Shown here piece by piece: positions 37,589-46,452 of a DNA stretch of 64,000 nt. The notes below the pieces were generated by a model that was not told the origin of the DNA, ran no database searches, and worked only from the letters and a program-made list of their open reading frames with translations. Position numbers and translations under genes: made by a program. Position 1 is the stretch's first letter; each line of letters starts with the position of its first letter. The stretch is from NCBI GenBank assembly GCA_025992705.1, contig DAJPGJ010000001.1, positions 434,001-498,000 of the forward strand, written 5' to 3'. Origin of the DNA: Coriobacteriaceae bacterium. Lineage in GTDB: Bacteria > Actinomycetota > Coriobacteriia > Coriobacteriales > QAMH01.

Positions 37589-38623
37589 GTGGCACTATTC
37601 GGCAAATCGTCGCGCGGCGCCCATGCAGCGGGCGGCCGTTCGTCAAAATCCCGCGGTCAAGCGGCTCGTACGCCCCAGGCAGATGAGCAAGCCGCGGCAA
37701 ACGATGCATATAGAACCAGACAGATCGACGCACGTCTTCCGCGTATCGACGCGGAGAGCAATGTCGACGTCCGTCGTAACGTTGCAGGTGCGACGGGTCG
37801 TCAGCGCCCGGCGCAAACGGGTCAGGCAAACCCGCTATCGACCTCCAGCATGCCCGCGGCTACCGAAGCCGTTGGCTCCTACGCCGACCTTGCGCTCGAC
37901 GAGAACGCGAAGCAAAACCTCGGCCCCGTTGTCATCTCGATGCGCAACGTCACGAAGGTGTACCCCGCGCAGCCCAACAGGCCTGCGCTCGCCAATATCA
38001 CGCTTGATATCCGCTCGGGTGAGTTCCTCTTCCTCGTTGGTCATTCCGGTTCGGGCAAGTCGACTTTCATTCGCATGCTCAACCGCGAGATTGTGCCCAC
38101 GAGTGGCGAGCTCGTCGTCGCTGGCGAGAACCTGCGCACCATCAAGAACTGGCGCATCCCGTACCTGCGTCGCAGCGTTGGCTGCGTGTTCCAGGACTTC
38201 AAGCTCCTGCCCAACAAGACGGCATTCGAGAACGTCGCCTTCGCACTCGAGGTAATCGGCAAGTCACGTCACGTCATTCGCACGCAGGTACCCGAGGTCC
38301 TGCGTCTCGTCGGCCTCGAGGACAAGATGGACAAGCTGCCTGACCAGCTTTCCGGTGGCGAGCAGCAGCGTGTTTCCATCGCCCGCTCAATCGTCAACCG
38401 TCCGCCGATCCTCATTTGCGACGAGCCGACTGGTAACCTCGATCCGCAGACCTCGTTGGGCATCATGCGTCTGCTCGAGCGCATTAACCGCACGGGCACG
38501 ACCATCCTCGTCGCCACGCATGACCGCGAGATGGTCGATCAGATGCGTCGACGCGTGCTCGCACTCGAGAACGGCACCCTCGTCCGCGATCAGAAGAAGG
38601 GAGTGTACGGTTACGATGTCTAA
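37589..38623 (+). CDS. ftsE: Cell division ATP-binding protein FtsE with long N-terminal extension
   Basis: A 344-residue ABC ATPase that with FtsX couples division to peptidoglycan hydrolase activation. The ABC domain begins near residue 113; Walker A is GHSGSGKST (151-159), the Q-loop is in VFQDFKLLPNKT, the signature LSGGEQQRVSIARS and Walker B LICDEPTGNLD. Residues 1-110 are a polar, Arg/Ala/Gln-rich extension missing from normal FtsE (about 225 residues). The GTG at 37589 has GGAG nine bases upstream, supporting the long form; an internal Met at residue 118 lacks a clear site. Its stop overlaps ftsX. Confidence 0.92.
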   Translation: MALFGKSSRGAHAAGGRSSKSRGQAARTPQADEQAAANDAYRTRQIDARLPRIDAESNVDVRRNVAGATGRQRPAQTGQANPLSTSSMPAATEAVGSYADLALDENAKQNLGPVVISMRNVTKVYPAQPNRPALANITLDIRSGEFLFLVGHSGSGKSTFIRMLNREIVPTSGELVVAGENLRTIKNWRIPYLRRSVGCVFQDFKLLPNKTAFENVAFALEVIGKSRHVIRTQVPEVLRLVGLEDKMDKLPDQLSGGEQQRVSIARSIVNRPPILICDEPTGNLDPQTSLGIMRLLERINRTGTTILVATHDREMVDQMRRRVLALENGTLVRDQKKGVYGYDV

Positions 38624-39539
38624 GATCATCTACTTCCTCAAAGAGTCCATCGTCAGCTCGCGCCGCAATCTCGGCACGACGATTGGCGGTATCGTCACCA
38701 TTTTCCTGTCACTCCTCATGATCGGCGTGACCATCATCATCTCGATGATGATTGGCAACCTCGCCACCTCGTTCGAGGATGAGGTCAACGTGCGTCTCTA
38801 CATTTCCGATGAGGCGACCGACGAGCAGATATCGAGTCTCGACAGCTATCTCAAGACGCTCGAGAACGATGCCGGTAACATCGCCTCGGTGGAATTCCGC
38901 AACAAGGACCAGGTTCTCGAGGACTTCCAGCGTCAGACCGCCAACAACCCCGATATCGTGAATCAGCTCGACGGCAACCCGCTGCCGCGTACCTACGTCA
39001 TCACCTTGCGCGATACGCACAAGGTCCAAGACACGGTGAACGCGATTCTCGGCAGCGAGACCTTCACGGCGATTGCCGATAATCCCAGCGACCCGTCCGA
39101 CTCCATCAAGTATGGTCAGGGCACAGTCGAGCGCCTCTTCGCCGTCACCAACGTCATCCGCTACGCATGTATCGTCGCGGTCGTCCTGCTCGTGTTCATC
39201 TCGCTGGTCTTCCTCAACAACACGATTCGCCTCGCGATTCTTGCCCGTAGGCGCGAGATTTCGATCATGCGGCTCGTCGGCGCGACCAATGGCTTCATCC
39301 GCGGGCCGTTTGTGATGGAAGGCGCCCTGCAGGCGCTCGTTGGCGCCGTGTTCGCCATCATCGTGCTCTCGCTCGTGCGCGTGACGGTGTTCCCCGCGCT
39401 CGAGAACATGGTGAGCTTCCTGCCGCTCACGGTCGATCCGGGCGTATACTCCGCGATCTACATCGTGCTCATCATTGCCGGCGTGCTCATCGGCATGCTG
39501 GGATCGGCCATCGCCATGCGCCGCTACCTCAAGGTATAG
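38616..39539 (+). CDS. ftsX: Cell division protein FtsX
   Basis: A 307-residue membrane partner of FtsE. It shows the FtsX layout: one span near 22-46, a large extracellular loop (about 47-175), and three C-terminal spans with the conserved LARRREISIMRLVGATNGFIRGPFVMEG segment on the cytoplasmic side. The ATG overlaps the ftsE stop by eight bases. FtsX relays ATP hydrolysis to extracellular NlpC/P60-type hydrolases in several Gram-positives, and candidates for such enzymes lie 3 kb downstream. Confidence 0.95.
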   Translation: MSKIIYFLKESIVSSRRNLGTTIGGIVTIFLSLLMIGVTIIISMMIGNLATSFEDEVNVRLYISDEATDEQISSLDSYLKTLENDAGNIASVEFRNKDQVLEDFQRQTANNPDIVNQLDGNPLPRTYVITLRDTHKVQDTVNAILGSETFTAIADNPSDPSDSIKYGQGTVERLFAVTNVIRYACIVAVVLLVFISLVFLNNTIRLAILARRREISIMRLVGATNGFIRGPFVMEGALQALVGAVFAIIVLSLVRVTVFPALENMVSFLPLTVDPGVYSAIYIVLIIAGVLIGMLGSAIAMRRYLKV

Positions 39540-39986
39540 ATGCCAAAGCGCAGCGAAAAGCGTAAACCTTCGCAGCGCGCAGATGCTCCCCGGGTGCGCA
39601 AGCGCGAGCGCTCATGGCGCGCGCTTGCCATCGTCGCCTGCATCGTCGTCTTTGCTCTCGTCGTGCTCTATCCCGTCGGGCGCGACTATTACAAGACGAT
39701 GCGTACCGAGCAGCGTCTCCAGGCGCAACTCGATGCCGTGACCGAGCGTAACGAGGCCGTCCAAGCCGAGAACGACGCCCTGCAAACCGAGGAGGGTGTC
39801 GAGAATCAAGCTCGCTCTGACCTGGGATGGGTCAGGGAAGGGGAAAGCTCTGCCGTGGTCACGAACGAGCAGGGTACGGTCGATAACGCTTCGAGGCTGC
39901 CGGACCATCTCGATGAGAAAAGCATCACCGCTCCGCAAACCTGGTACTACAGCATTCTTGATACGATATTCTTTGTTCACGAGTAA
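39540..39986 (+). CDS. FtsB/DivIC-family septum protein
   Basis: A 148-residue bitopic protein with a basic N terminus, one membrane span at about 27-47 and a coiled coil at about 52-85 (QRLQAQLDAVTERNEAVQAEN), followed by SDLGWVREGE, a pattern typical of septum formation initiator proteins. The ATG directly abuts the ftsX stop. It would act in the FtsQLB-like complex at the division site. The C-terminal 50 residues are less conserved. Confidence 0.82.
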   Translation: MPKRSEKRKPSQRADAPRVRKRERSWRALAIVACIVVFALVVLYPVGRDYYKTMRTEQRLQAQLDAVTERNEAVQAENDALQTEEGVENQARSDLGWVREGESSAVVTNEQGTVDNASRLPDHLDEKSITAPQTWYYSILDTIFFVHE

Positions 39987-40020
39987 GCCCATGCAGTGAT
40001 AGCATTAGGTGCTCGCATAT

Positions 40021-40106
40021 GGGGGCGTGGCGGAACTGGCAGACGCAGTGGACTTAAAATCCACCGGCCTTTGGTCATCAGGGTTCGAATCCCTGCGCCC
40101 CTACCA
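40021..40106 (+). tRNA. tRNA-Leu (UAA)
   Basis: The acceptor GGGGGCG pairs with CGCCCCT (one G-U), the anticodon stem GTGGA/TCCAC encloses the loop CTTAAAA with anticodon TAA, a long variable arm is present (class II tRNA), the T loop is TTCGAAT and CCA is encoded. It reads UUA, and UUG by wobble. A spurious open frame overlaps it. Confidence 0.97.
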
Positions 40107-40180
40107 AATCGCGCTCATTTGCGCTGCACAAAGATATACAATGGTTTTCAGGAGAGGGTAAGTACGGACAAGGGGGAACT

Positions 40181-40564
40181 ATGGCACTGTTTGGAAATTC
40201 TTCGACGGCTCACAGGCTACCGGAATACCGCGTCGCGGCACTTGCGTCGCTCGATCTCGAGGAGCACATGAAGGACAACCCGCTCGTTCTTGATCGTCCC
40301 GGTCATATCGAGTGGATGGTCACCGAGGATGAGGATGGCTACCTCACCGCTCACGGTGCCATCAGGGTTCCCGTCAACATCGTCTTTGCCCCCGCTACCG
40401 AAGAGGGCGCCGATCCGGAGATCGAACGCGTCATCGTCAATGGCAAGCGCAAGTTCGATCGTCGCGTCGAGGAAGAAGAGCTGCACGACAAGAACTACGG
40501 TCTCGATGTCAAGAAGGCGCAGAGCGAGAGTTTCATGCGCTACCGCAAGAACATCAAGGCCTAG
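40181..40564 (+). CDS. Conserved hypothetical acidic protein
   Basis: A 127-residue soluble protein with no domain I recognise. It begins MALFGNSSTAHRLPEYRV, and its first residues resemble the FtsE N terminus (MALFGKSS), probably by chance. The middle reads as beta sheet (LTAHGAIRVPVNIVFAP) and the end as a charged helix. GGGGGAA precedes the ATG. It lies between tRNA-Leu and the prenyl synthase gene. Confidence 0.6.
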   Translation: MALFGNSSTAHRLPEYRVAALASLDLEEHMKDNPLVLDRPGHIEWMVTEDEDGYLTAHGAIRVPVNIVFAPATEEGADPEIERVIVNGKRKFDRRVEEEELHDKNYGLDVKKAQSESFMRYRKNIKA

Positions 40565-40607
40565 CCAAGAGGAGCGGCAGTAAGCGTCTTCTCGTTACGG
40601 CGGAGGC

Positions 40608-41639
40608 ATGCGCAACACCATGGTCAATCATATCTTCGAGAAATTCCTGAACGAGAGGACGGCGGCCTTCGATAGCTACATGGCGGAGTTCTTTGGCGAG
40701 GGCACGCATCCCGACATGTGGCGCTATCTCTACGGGCCGCTTTCCGAGTTCTCGAACAATGCGGGCAAGCGGCATCGCCCGCTCATCTGCATGCTCGCAT
40801 GCAAGGCAGTCGGTGGTGACGATGACATGGCGCGTGCCGCCGGTGCGGCCATCGAGCACTTCCACACCGCTGCGCTCATTCACGACGATATCGCCGACGA
40901 GTCCCAGCTCAGACGCGGCAAGCCATGCCTGCATCATCAGATTGGCGAGGGTCTCGCCATCAACGCGGGCGATCTTGCACTTTCGCTCGTTACGGGTACG
41001 GTGCTCGTCGATGATTCGCTCTCCGATGCCGTCAAGTTACGCGTGCTCAAAGAGCTCGTCGATATGACGACGCGCACGATCGAGGGCCAGGCGCTCGATA
41101 TTGGCTGGGCGCGTGACGAGCGTTTCGACATCACGGTCGAGGACTACCTGACCATGGCCGCCCATAAGACCGCGTTCTACTCGGGCGGCGTGCCGCTTGC
41201 CGTCGGCGCCATCATCGGTGGCGGCAGCGAGCTGCAGATCGAGACCCTGCGCGCCTACGGCATGTCGACGGGCCTGGCATTTCAGATTCAGGACGACTTG
41301 CTCAACCTCGTCGGCACCGAGGAGGCCACGCGCAAGGACTTCCGTGGCGACATCACCGAGGGCAAGCGCACGCTCGTCGTCGTGCATGCGCTCGAGCATA
41401 CGGATGGCGCCGTGCACGACGAACTCATCGACATCCTCTCCTCGAAGGAGACGGATCACGCTCGGCTCGAGCATGCCGTGCAGATCATGCAGGAGGCAGG
41501 CTCGATTGACTTTGCACGAGAGCACGCCATCAAGCTCGCACATGACCATCAGGACGAGCTCAAGGACGTTCTGCCCGCCAGTCCCGTACGCAAACTGCTT
41601 GTTTCGATGGGCGACTTTTTCGTAAGCCGGTTGAACTGA
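40608..41639 (+). CDS. Polyprenyl diphosphate synthase
   Basis: A 343-residue trans-isoprenyl diphosphate synthase. The first aspartate-rich motif reads DDIADE (about residues 90-95) with GKRHRPL upstream for substrate binding, and the second is QIQDDLLN with DFRGDITEGKRT. Product chain length cannot be predicted safely; the residues before the first motif (HTAALIH) would allow a medium or long chain, such as that used for menaquinone or geranylgeranyl products. An in-frame ATG at 40620 is an alternative start. Confidence 0.92.
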   Translation: MRNTMVNHIFEKFLNERTAAFDSYMAEFFGEGTHPDMWRYLYGPLSEFSNNAGKRHRPLICMLACKAVGGDDDMARAAGAAIEHFHTAALIHDDIADESQLRRGKPCLHHQIGEGLAINAGDLALSLVTGTVLVDDSLSDAVKLRVLKELVDMTTRTIEGQALDIGWARDERFDITVEDYLTMAAHKTAFYSGGVPLAVGAIIGGGSELQIETLRAYGMSTGLAFQIQDDLLNLVGTEEATRKDFRGDITEGKRTLVVVHALEHTDGAVHDELIDILSSKETDHARLEHAVQIMQEAGSIDFAREHAIKLAHDHQDELKDVLPASPVRKLLVSMGDFFVSRLN

Positions 41640-41646
41640 GGCGCTC

Positions 41647-42549
41647 ATGAGGACGATTGGCCGCAACGATCACGGTGCCGCCGTGGAAGACGTGCAGCGA
41701 CGTTTGCGCGTCATGGGCTACGAACTTGCCGTCGACGGTGCGTATCTCCAACGCACCTGCGATGCGGTCAAGATGTTCAGGCAGTCCGAGGGGCTGCCGC
41801 CGGGCGATTTCGTCGATCAGCAGGCATGGGCGGCCCTGGTGGACGCGAGCTTCGCGCTCGGCGACCGCATGCTCTACCTGCGCATGCCCCATTTCCATGG
41901 GGCCGACGTGCGCTCGCTGCAAACGATCCTCGAGGTGCTTGGCTTCGTCGTCGGCAAGTCCGACGGCATCTTTGGCGCGCATACCGAGCGCGCCCTGCGC
42001 GATTTCCAGCTCAGCGTCGGAATCACGGACGACGGCATCGCGGGCAACACCACCTTCGATGCGATCGAGCGCCTGCGCCACGCCTGGGAAGGCAAGGAGC
42101 CGACGAGTGCCGAGGGCGCGCAGATGGGCTTTGCGCGTGCGGCCGAGGCGCTCGAGAAGATGGAGGCGTGTTTTTACGGGCTGGACGAAACCGGCCGCGG
42201 CGTTGCCTCGCGTATCGCCAACCTCGCCCGTGCGACCTTCGAGGGCGCGCACGTCATGAGTGCCGATACGCTCGAGGCGTTTCCACCCTCCAACATGCTT
42301 ATGGTGGGCGTGACTTCCGTCGAAGTTGACGGCCAAGATGGCATTCCGCTCATCGAGTTCTCCGACGATTTCATGTTCCCCCGCCGCATCAGCATTGCCT
42401 TGTCTTCGGCGAAGGCGACGCCGCGCCGTGTCATCATCGAGGTGCCTGATCACGGTTATTCGGATGCAACGGGTACCGTGACGGGCGAGCGCTGGGAGCA
42501 GCATCTCGCCGTCCTTCTGCTCGACGCCTTCTGCGCTTCGTTCTCGTAG
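41647..42549 (+). CDS. Peptidoglycan-binding protein with two PGB domains
   Basis: A 300-residue protein with two PG_binding_1-type repeats: residues 8-65 (GAAVEDVQRRLRVMGYELAVDGAY) and about 82-142 (GADVRSLQTILEVLGFVVGKSDGIFGAHTERALRDFQ). A C-terminal region (about 150-300) is of unknown fold and ends with DHGYSDATGTV. There is no signal peptide, so export or a cytosolic role is uncertain. It starts seven bases after the prenyl synthase stop and is probably co-transcribed. Confidence 0.8.
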   Translation: MRTIGRNDHGAAVEDVQRRLRVMGYELAVDGAYLQRTCDAVKMFRQSEGLPPGDFVDQQAWAALVDASFALGDRMLYLRMPHFHGADVRSLQTILEVLGFVVGKSDGIFGAHTERALRDFQLSVGITDDGIAGNTTFDAIERLRHAWEGKEPTSAEGAQMGFARAAEALEKMEACFYGLDETGRGVASRIANLARATFEGAHVMSADTLEAFPPSNMLMVGVTSVEVDGQDGIPLIEFSDDFMFPRRISIALSSAKATPRRVIIEVPDHGYSDATGTVTGERWEQHLAVLLLDAFCASFS

Positions 42550-42552
42550 TCC

Positions 42553-42665
42553 CGCCATTTCGAGCGAAGGCGCGGACCCTGCCTGTCCTTTCGAGCGAAG
42601 GCGCGAAGCAGCCCCCATTGTCATTTCGAGCGGAGCTGCCGAAGGCAGCGGAGTCGAGAAATCTC
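42553..42665. repeat. GTCATTTCGA hairpin repeat cluster e
   Basis: Two partial forward copies and one complete copy (GTCATTTCGAGCGGAG, stem GCTGCC/GGCAGC, GAGTCGAGAAATCTC) follow the PGB gene. Confidence 0.88.
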
Positions 42666-42730
42666 ACCAACAACCCCGTAGTGTTTCAAGCCCTCGTCAT
42701 ATCAAGATATTGTGGTGTGCATCGGCGTTT

Positions 42731-42760
42731 TTAGACAGGAGCACGCGCGGGTGTTACCAT
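42731..42760 (+). promoter_or_regulatory. Putative promoter of first NlpC/P60 gene
   Basis: TTAGAC and TACCAT are 18 bases apart about 75 bases upstream of the gene. The TACCATAG box recurs upstream of the second NlpC/P60 gene at about 43982, suggesting related promoters. An imperfect GCCCACTTTG/CAAGCGGGC hairpin follows in the leader. Confidence 0.4.
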
Positions 42761-42832
42761 AGACGTCCAACGAGTGAAGCAAACCGCCCACTTTGAAACG
42801 CGAATACAAGCGGGCAGTTAGGATTTTTAATT

Positions 42833-43888
42833 ATGCATATTTCCATGAAGCGTAAGGCGGCCCTGGCTTTCGTGCTGTCTGCGGCACTTGCCCTGACGCT
42901 TTTCCCCGTGAGTGCCGGTGCTGTGACGGCCGCGCAGAAGCAGGCCGAGGTTCAGAGCGTCTCCGCGCAGCTCAATGCGCTCAATGAGGAGCTTTCCCTC
43001 GCAGTCGATGATTACAACCTTGCCAACCGCAATCACGACCAGGCTGTTGCCGAGGCAGAGGATTGCCAGCAGCGCATCAACGATGCCCAGGCGAAGATCA
43101 ACGCACTACAGACGCGCATCGAGACGCGTGCCACGTCGATGTATCGTTCTGGCTCCATGACCTATCTCGACGTGCTCATGGGCGTGGGCTCCTTCGACGA
43201 CTTCGCAACCGTGTGGGACACGCTCAACACGCTCAATGCGGAAGATGCCGATCTTGTCGTGAGCAGCAAGCAGGCCAAGGCCGAGCTCGATGCTGCCAAG
43301 GCGGATCTCGATGCCAAGCAGGCCGAGGCCCAGCGCCAGCTCGAGATTGCCGAGTCCTACAAGAGCGAAATCGAGTCCAAGACCGCTCAGTACCAGTCGA
43401 TTTACAACGGTCTGAGCTCCGAGTACCAGGAGCTTCTCGCTCAGGAGCAGGCAGCTCAGGAGCAGGCCGCGGCCGCCGCAAGCGCGGCATACTTCCCCTC
43501 GGTTTCCAGCAGCTCGAGCAGCGGTGGTGGAAGCTCGAGCAAGGGTAGCAGCTCCTCGCGTCCGAGCGCCAACCTCGGTGGTTCCAGCGCGGTCGAGCGC
43601 GCCTACTCGGCCATCGGTCTTCCGTATGTCTACGGTGCGAGCAGCCCGAGTGCCTTCGATTGCTCTGGTCTCGTAAGCTGGGCCCTGACGGGCAGCTTCG
43701 GTCACGCCTACGTCTCGCAGGATTTCTGGTCCATGCCCGAGGTGAGCGATCCGCAGCCGGGCGATGTCGTTGCATGCCATGCGGGCCACTGCGGCCTCTA
43801 CATCGGCAACGGCCAGATGATCGAGGCACCGCATACGGGAGCCACCGTGCGCATTTCCAGCGTGCGTGGCAAGATCGTGCGCCCGTAG
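42833..43888 (+). CDS. NlpC/P60 peptidoglycan hydrolase with coiled coil
   Basis: A 351-residue secreted endopeptidase of the RipA/PcsB/CwlO type. A Sec signal peptide (to about Ala29, VSAGA) is followed by a long coiled coil (about 34-215), a Ser/Gly-rich linker and an NlpC/P60 domain from about 240. The nucleophile is the Cys of AFDCSGLVSWAL, with the His in GHCGLYIGNGQMIEAP. Such enzymes cut stem peptides, are held inactive by the coiled coil and are activated by FtsEX, whose genes lie 4 kb upstream. It is the first of three tandem paralogues. Confidence 0.9.
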   Translation: MHISMKRKAALAFVLSAALALTLFPVSAGAVTAAQKQAEVQSVSAQLNALNEELSLAVDDYNLANRNHDQAVAEAEDCQQRINDAQAKINALQTRIETRATSMYRSGSMTYLDVLMGVGSFDDFATVWDTLNTLNAEDADLVVSSKQAKAELDAAKADLDAKQAEAQRQLEIAESYKSEIESKTAQYQSIYNGLSSEYQELLAQEQAAQEQAAAAASAAYFPSVSSSSSSGGGSSSKGSSSSRPSANLGGSSAVERAYSAIGLPYVYGASSPSAFDCSGLVSWALTGSFGHAYVSQDFWSMPEVSDPQPGDVVACHAGHCGLYIGNGQMIEAPHTGATVRISSVRGKIVRP

Positions 43889-44042
43889 CGCCGTTCGTTC
43901 ACCGTTCCTCCAAACTTCGCGACCTTTTGTGATGAGTCTGTGACATTGACCCGTCCTTGCTAGCGTGTGCTCGCGACGGTGGTACCATAGCCTGCGCAGA
44001 GAACCCAATATGTACTTCTAACGTTGCATTGGGGGACGCGCT

Positions 44043-45200
44043 ATGTCTACTATTCTCAATCGCAGGGCATTCATCGGCTCGTTCATCGCTCTGGGCGCGT
44101 TATGCACCGTTAATCCCACGCAAGCACTCGGCACGTCCGCCGCGCAGAAGCAGGCGGAAGTCCATACCGTCAAGGCCCAGCTCGAGGCCATGGCAGAGGA
44201 CGTTTCCGCTGCCGGCGACCGTTACCATCAGGCCATGGATGCCTATGACGACGCGACGGCACGGGTCGAGGAAGCACAGGCCACCATCACCGAGATGTCG
44301 GAGCGCATCGGCTCGCTGCAGAATCGCCTCGACGTGCGCGCCACGGCCATGTACCGTTCGGGATCGACCTCGTATCTCGACGTGCTTTTGGGTGTGACCA
44401 CCTTCGAGGATTTCGCGACCGTATGGGACACCCTCAACGCCCTTAATGCCGAGGACGCTGATCTCGTGGCCAGTACCAAGGTCACGAAGGCGACACTCGA
44501 GTCTGCGCAGGGCGAGCTTGTCGCGCAGCAGCAATGTGCTGCCGAACAGCTCTCCTCTGCCGAGGCGTACATGAGCCAGGTGCTCGCCAAGCAGAACGAA
44601 TACGACAGGATTTATAACAACCTGAGCGCGGAATATCGCCAGATACTCGCCGAGCAGGAAGCGGCCGAGGCGCAGGCGAGTGCGCGTGCACCGCAGGAGT
44701 TCGTACCGAGCGCGGTGCAGGTGGTTCCCGTGACGCCTGCTGCGCCTTCCGAGCCGAGCGGTTCAGATGACTCAGGCGGTGGTGGGGGAGGGGGCTCCTC
44801 GAGCAACTCGGGCGCATCCAGCTCCATCACGGAGGTGTCTTCCGGCTCGGGGTCTGCACCAGACTTACCCACGAACGGCAGCGTGCTCGATTACGCGTAC
44901 TCGAAGCTGGGATATCCGTACGTATGGGGCGCGAAAGGCCCCGACGCCTTCGATTGCTCGGGCTTTGTCGCGTGGTGTTATCGCCAAATCGGCATGTCGC
45001 TTCCGTCCTACACCGAATCGCTCTACGCGGTTGCTTCGGCACGCTTCAGTCCAAGCGAGGCACGGCCCGGCGACGTGCTCTACAAGCCTGGTCACGTGGG
45101 GATTTCCACGGGTGGCATTAGCTGCATCGAAGCCATGGGCACGCGTTGGGGCGTCGTCGAGAGCTGCCGAGGAGGATGGACCGCAGCACTGCGATTCTAG
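44043..45200 (+). CDS. NlpC/P60 hydrolase with Tat-like signal
   Basis: A 385-residue paralogue of the previous protein. Its signal peptide has NRRAFIGSF at residues 7-15, a twin-arginine pattern, and would be cut near Ala29-Leu. The coiled coil (about 33-210, with SAAQKQAEV shared with the first paralogue) leads to a Gly/Ser/Pro-rich linker and an NlpC/P60 domain with AFDCSGFVAWCYRQ and KPGHVGIS. The substrate-side features differ from the other two (a YTESLYA insertion). The gene lies 154 bases after the first paralogue and has its own promoter-like TACCATAG. Confidence 0.88.
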   Translation: MSTILNRRAFIGSFIALGALCTVNPTQALGTSAAQKQAEVHTVKAQLEAMAEDVSAAGDRYHQAMDAYDDATARVEEAQATITEMSERIGSLQNRLDVRATAMYRSGSTSYLDVLLGVTTFEDFATVWDTLNALNAEDADLVASTKVTKATLESAQGELVAQQQCAAEQLSSAEAYMSQVLAKQNEYDRIYNNLSAEYRQILAEQEAAEAQASARAPQEFVPSAVQVVPVTPAAPSEPSGSDDSGGGGGGGSSSNSGASSSITEVSSGSGSAPDLPTNGSVLDYAYSKLGYPYVWGAKGPDAFDCSGFVAWCYRQIGMSLPSYTESLYAVASARFSPSEARPGDVLYKPGHVGISTGGISCIEAMGTRWGVVESCRGGWTAALRF

Positions 45201-45364
45201 CCTCTCTAGCGGGGACGATGCCGCTCACATGGGTCTATATGCGCGAAATGTGCACAGTTTATGGAGGCTCCGGATTTTGGGGTAGTATGCCTCCTTGCCT
45301 GCTGCAATTACTGTCTACAAATTGAGCACCATATGTATTGCGGGCGCTAGGAATCTTTTTTCTC

Positions 45365-45910
45365 ATGCATTTACATAACCGTAAGTCGGTCCTTGGCATT
45401 GCGCTGTCTTCTCTACTCGTACTCGCTATCTGTCCCGCAGCGTTTGCCCTTCCCCTGCAACAGCCGTCTTTCTCCGATGGTCCCGAGCAAGCCTATGCCG
45501 ATGAGCCCGCTCAGCTCGAGCTGATCACGACCTGCCGTGAGCAGATTGACGAGACCGCCGCCGAAATCGCCGCCGCTGAGGCAGCGGCTATCGAGGCCGC
45601 GAAGCCCGAGTCCGTTCGCCGCGCCGAGGCTTGCCTGGGCGTGCCGTATAGGTCCGGCAGCTCAAGTCCCAGCGGTTTCGACTGCTCGGGTCTGGTGAGC
45701 TATGCGCTTACCGGCAGGTATGGTCACGCCTACACGTCGTATTCCTTCTGGGGGATGTCTGCGGTAAGCGATCCGCGCCCTGGTGATGTCGTGGCGTGCA
45801 GCCCTGGCCACTGCGGCCTCTACATTGGCGATGGCCAAATGATTCATGCGCCGCAGTCTGGCGAGCGCGTTCGCGTCGAAGCGGTGCGTGGCAAGATCGT
45901 TCGTCCGTAA
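45365..45910 (+). CDS. Short NlpC/P60 hydrolase lacking the long coiled coil
   Basis: A 181-residue secreted protein. The signal peptide runs to about residue 30 (FALPLQQ). Only a 45-residue helical segment (LITTCREQIDETAAEIAAAEAAA) remains where the paralogues have about 180 residues. The catalytic domain keeps FDCSGLVSYAL and GHCGLYIGDGQMIHAP and closely matches the first paralogue. The ATG at 45365 follows AGGAA; a TTG at 45338 would add nine residues. Loss of the regulatory coil could change control by FtsEX. Confidence 0.85.
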   Translation: MHLHNRKSVLGIALSSLLVLAICPAAFALPLQQPSFSDGPEQAYADEPAQLELITTCREQIDETAAEIAAAEAAAIEAAKPESVRRAEACLGVPYRSGSSSPSGFDCSGLVSYALTGRYGHAYTSYSFWGMSAVSDPRPGDVVACSPGHCGLYIGDGQMIHAPQSGERVRVEAVRGKIVRP

Positions 45911-45911
45911 C

Positions 45912-46094
45912 TTGCGATTTCGAGCGAAGCGGCCGCCCTCCCCATTGTCATTTCGAGCGAAGCGGCCGTTAGGCCGCGAAGTCGAGAAATCTCCCCACTC
46001 CCCTTGTCATTTCGACCGGAGGCGCGAAGCGCCGGAGTGGAGAAATCTCACCACCCCCATTGTCATTTCGAGCGAAGTCGAGAAATCTCTCCTC
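45912..46094. repeat. GTCATTTCGA hairpin repeat cluster f
   Basis: After the third hydrolase gene, four or five forward copies occur: a half copy, one with stem GCGGCC/GGCCGC, one with GTCATTTCGACCGG and stem GGCGC/GCGCC, and a minimal copy (TTTCGAGCGAAGTCGAGAAATC) without a stem. The rest of the gap to 46199 shows no gene. Confidence 0.9.
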
Positions 46095-46199
46095 TGCTCA
46101 TGTGGCCTTCCTACGCCAACGAGCAAACCCGCCATGTCGAAGATGCGCGTTTATGGCGCGCGTGCAGGGGGCAACGGATAGAGGGCACCTGCGGATGCT

Positions 46200-46418
46200 C
46201 TAGATTCCCTTGAAGAATTCTGAGAACGTAATGCCAAAGCCACGCACGATCTTTACGAGCGTGTCAAAACCGAAATTTCTGTTTCCCTTTTCGATATCTG
46301 CAAGATAGCTGCGGTTGATTCCAGTCATGAGGGCGAACTTATCTTGCGTAAGTCCATGCTGCTTACGAAGTTCTTTGATTCGGAAACCGATTTTGTTCCT
46401 TATATCAGACTTCTGCAT
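46200..46418 (-). CDS. XRE-family helix-turn-helix regulator
   Basis: A 72-residue Cro/C1-type DNA-binding protein consisting only of an HTH_3 domain: RIKELRKQHGLTQDKFALMTGINRSYLADIEKGNRN. Its AT-rich coding sequence contrasts with neighbours and suggests recent acquisition. It is divergent from the LytTR gene with only 34 bases between the starts, so the two promoters must overlap and it may regulate that gene. Confidence 0.85.
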   Translation of the reverse strand: MQKSDIRNKIGFRIKELRKQHGLTQDKFALMTGINRSYLADIEKGNRNFGFDTLVKIVRGFGITFSEFFKGI

Positions 46419-46452
46419 AAGCGCATGCTATTGATTGTGATATTTTGAATGT

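Noticed and set aside
39996..40271. Small plus-strand frame over tRNA-Leu
   Set aside because: It overlaps the tRNA and the following gene start and has no protein-like features.
42700..44042. c-di-AMP (ydaO-type) riboswitch before the NlpC/P60 genes
   Set aside because: Such riboswitches precede wall hydrolases in other actinobacteria, but the leaders are short and I see none of the conserved core.
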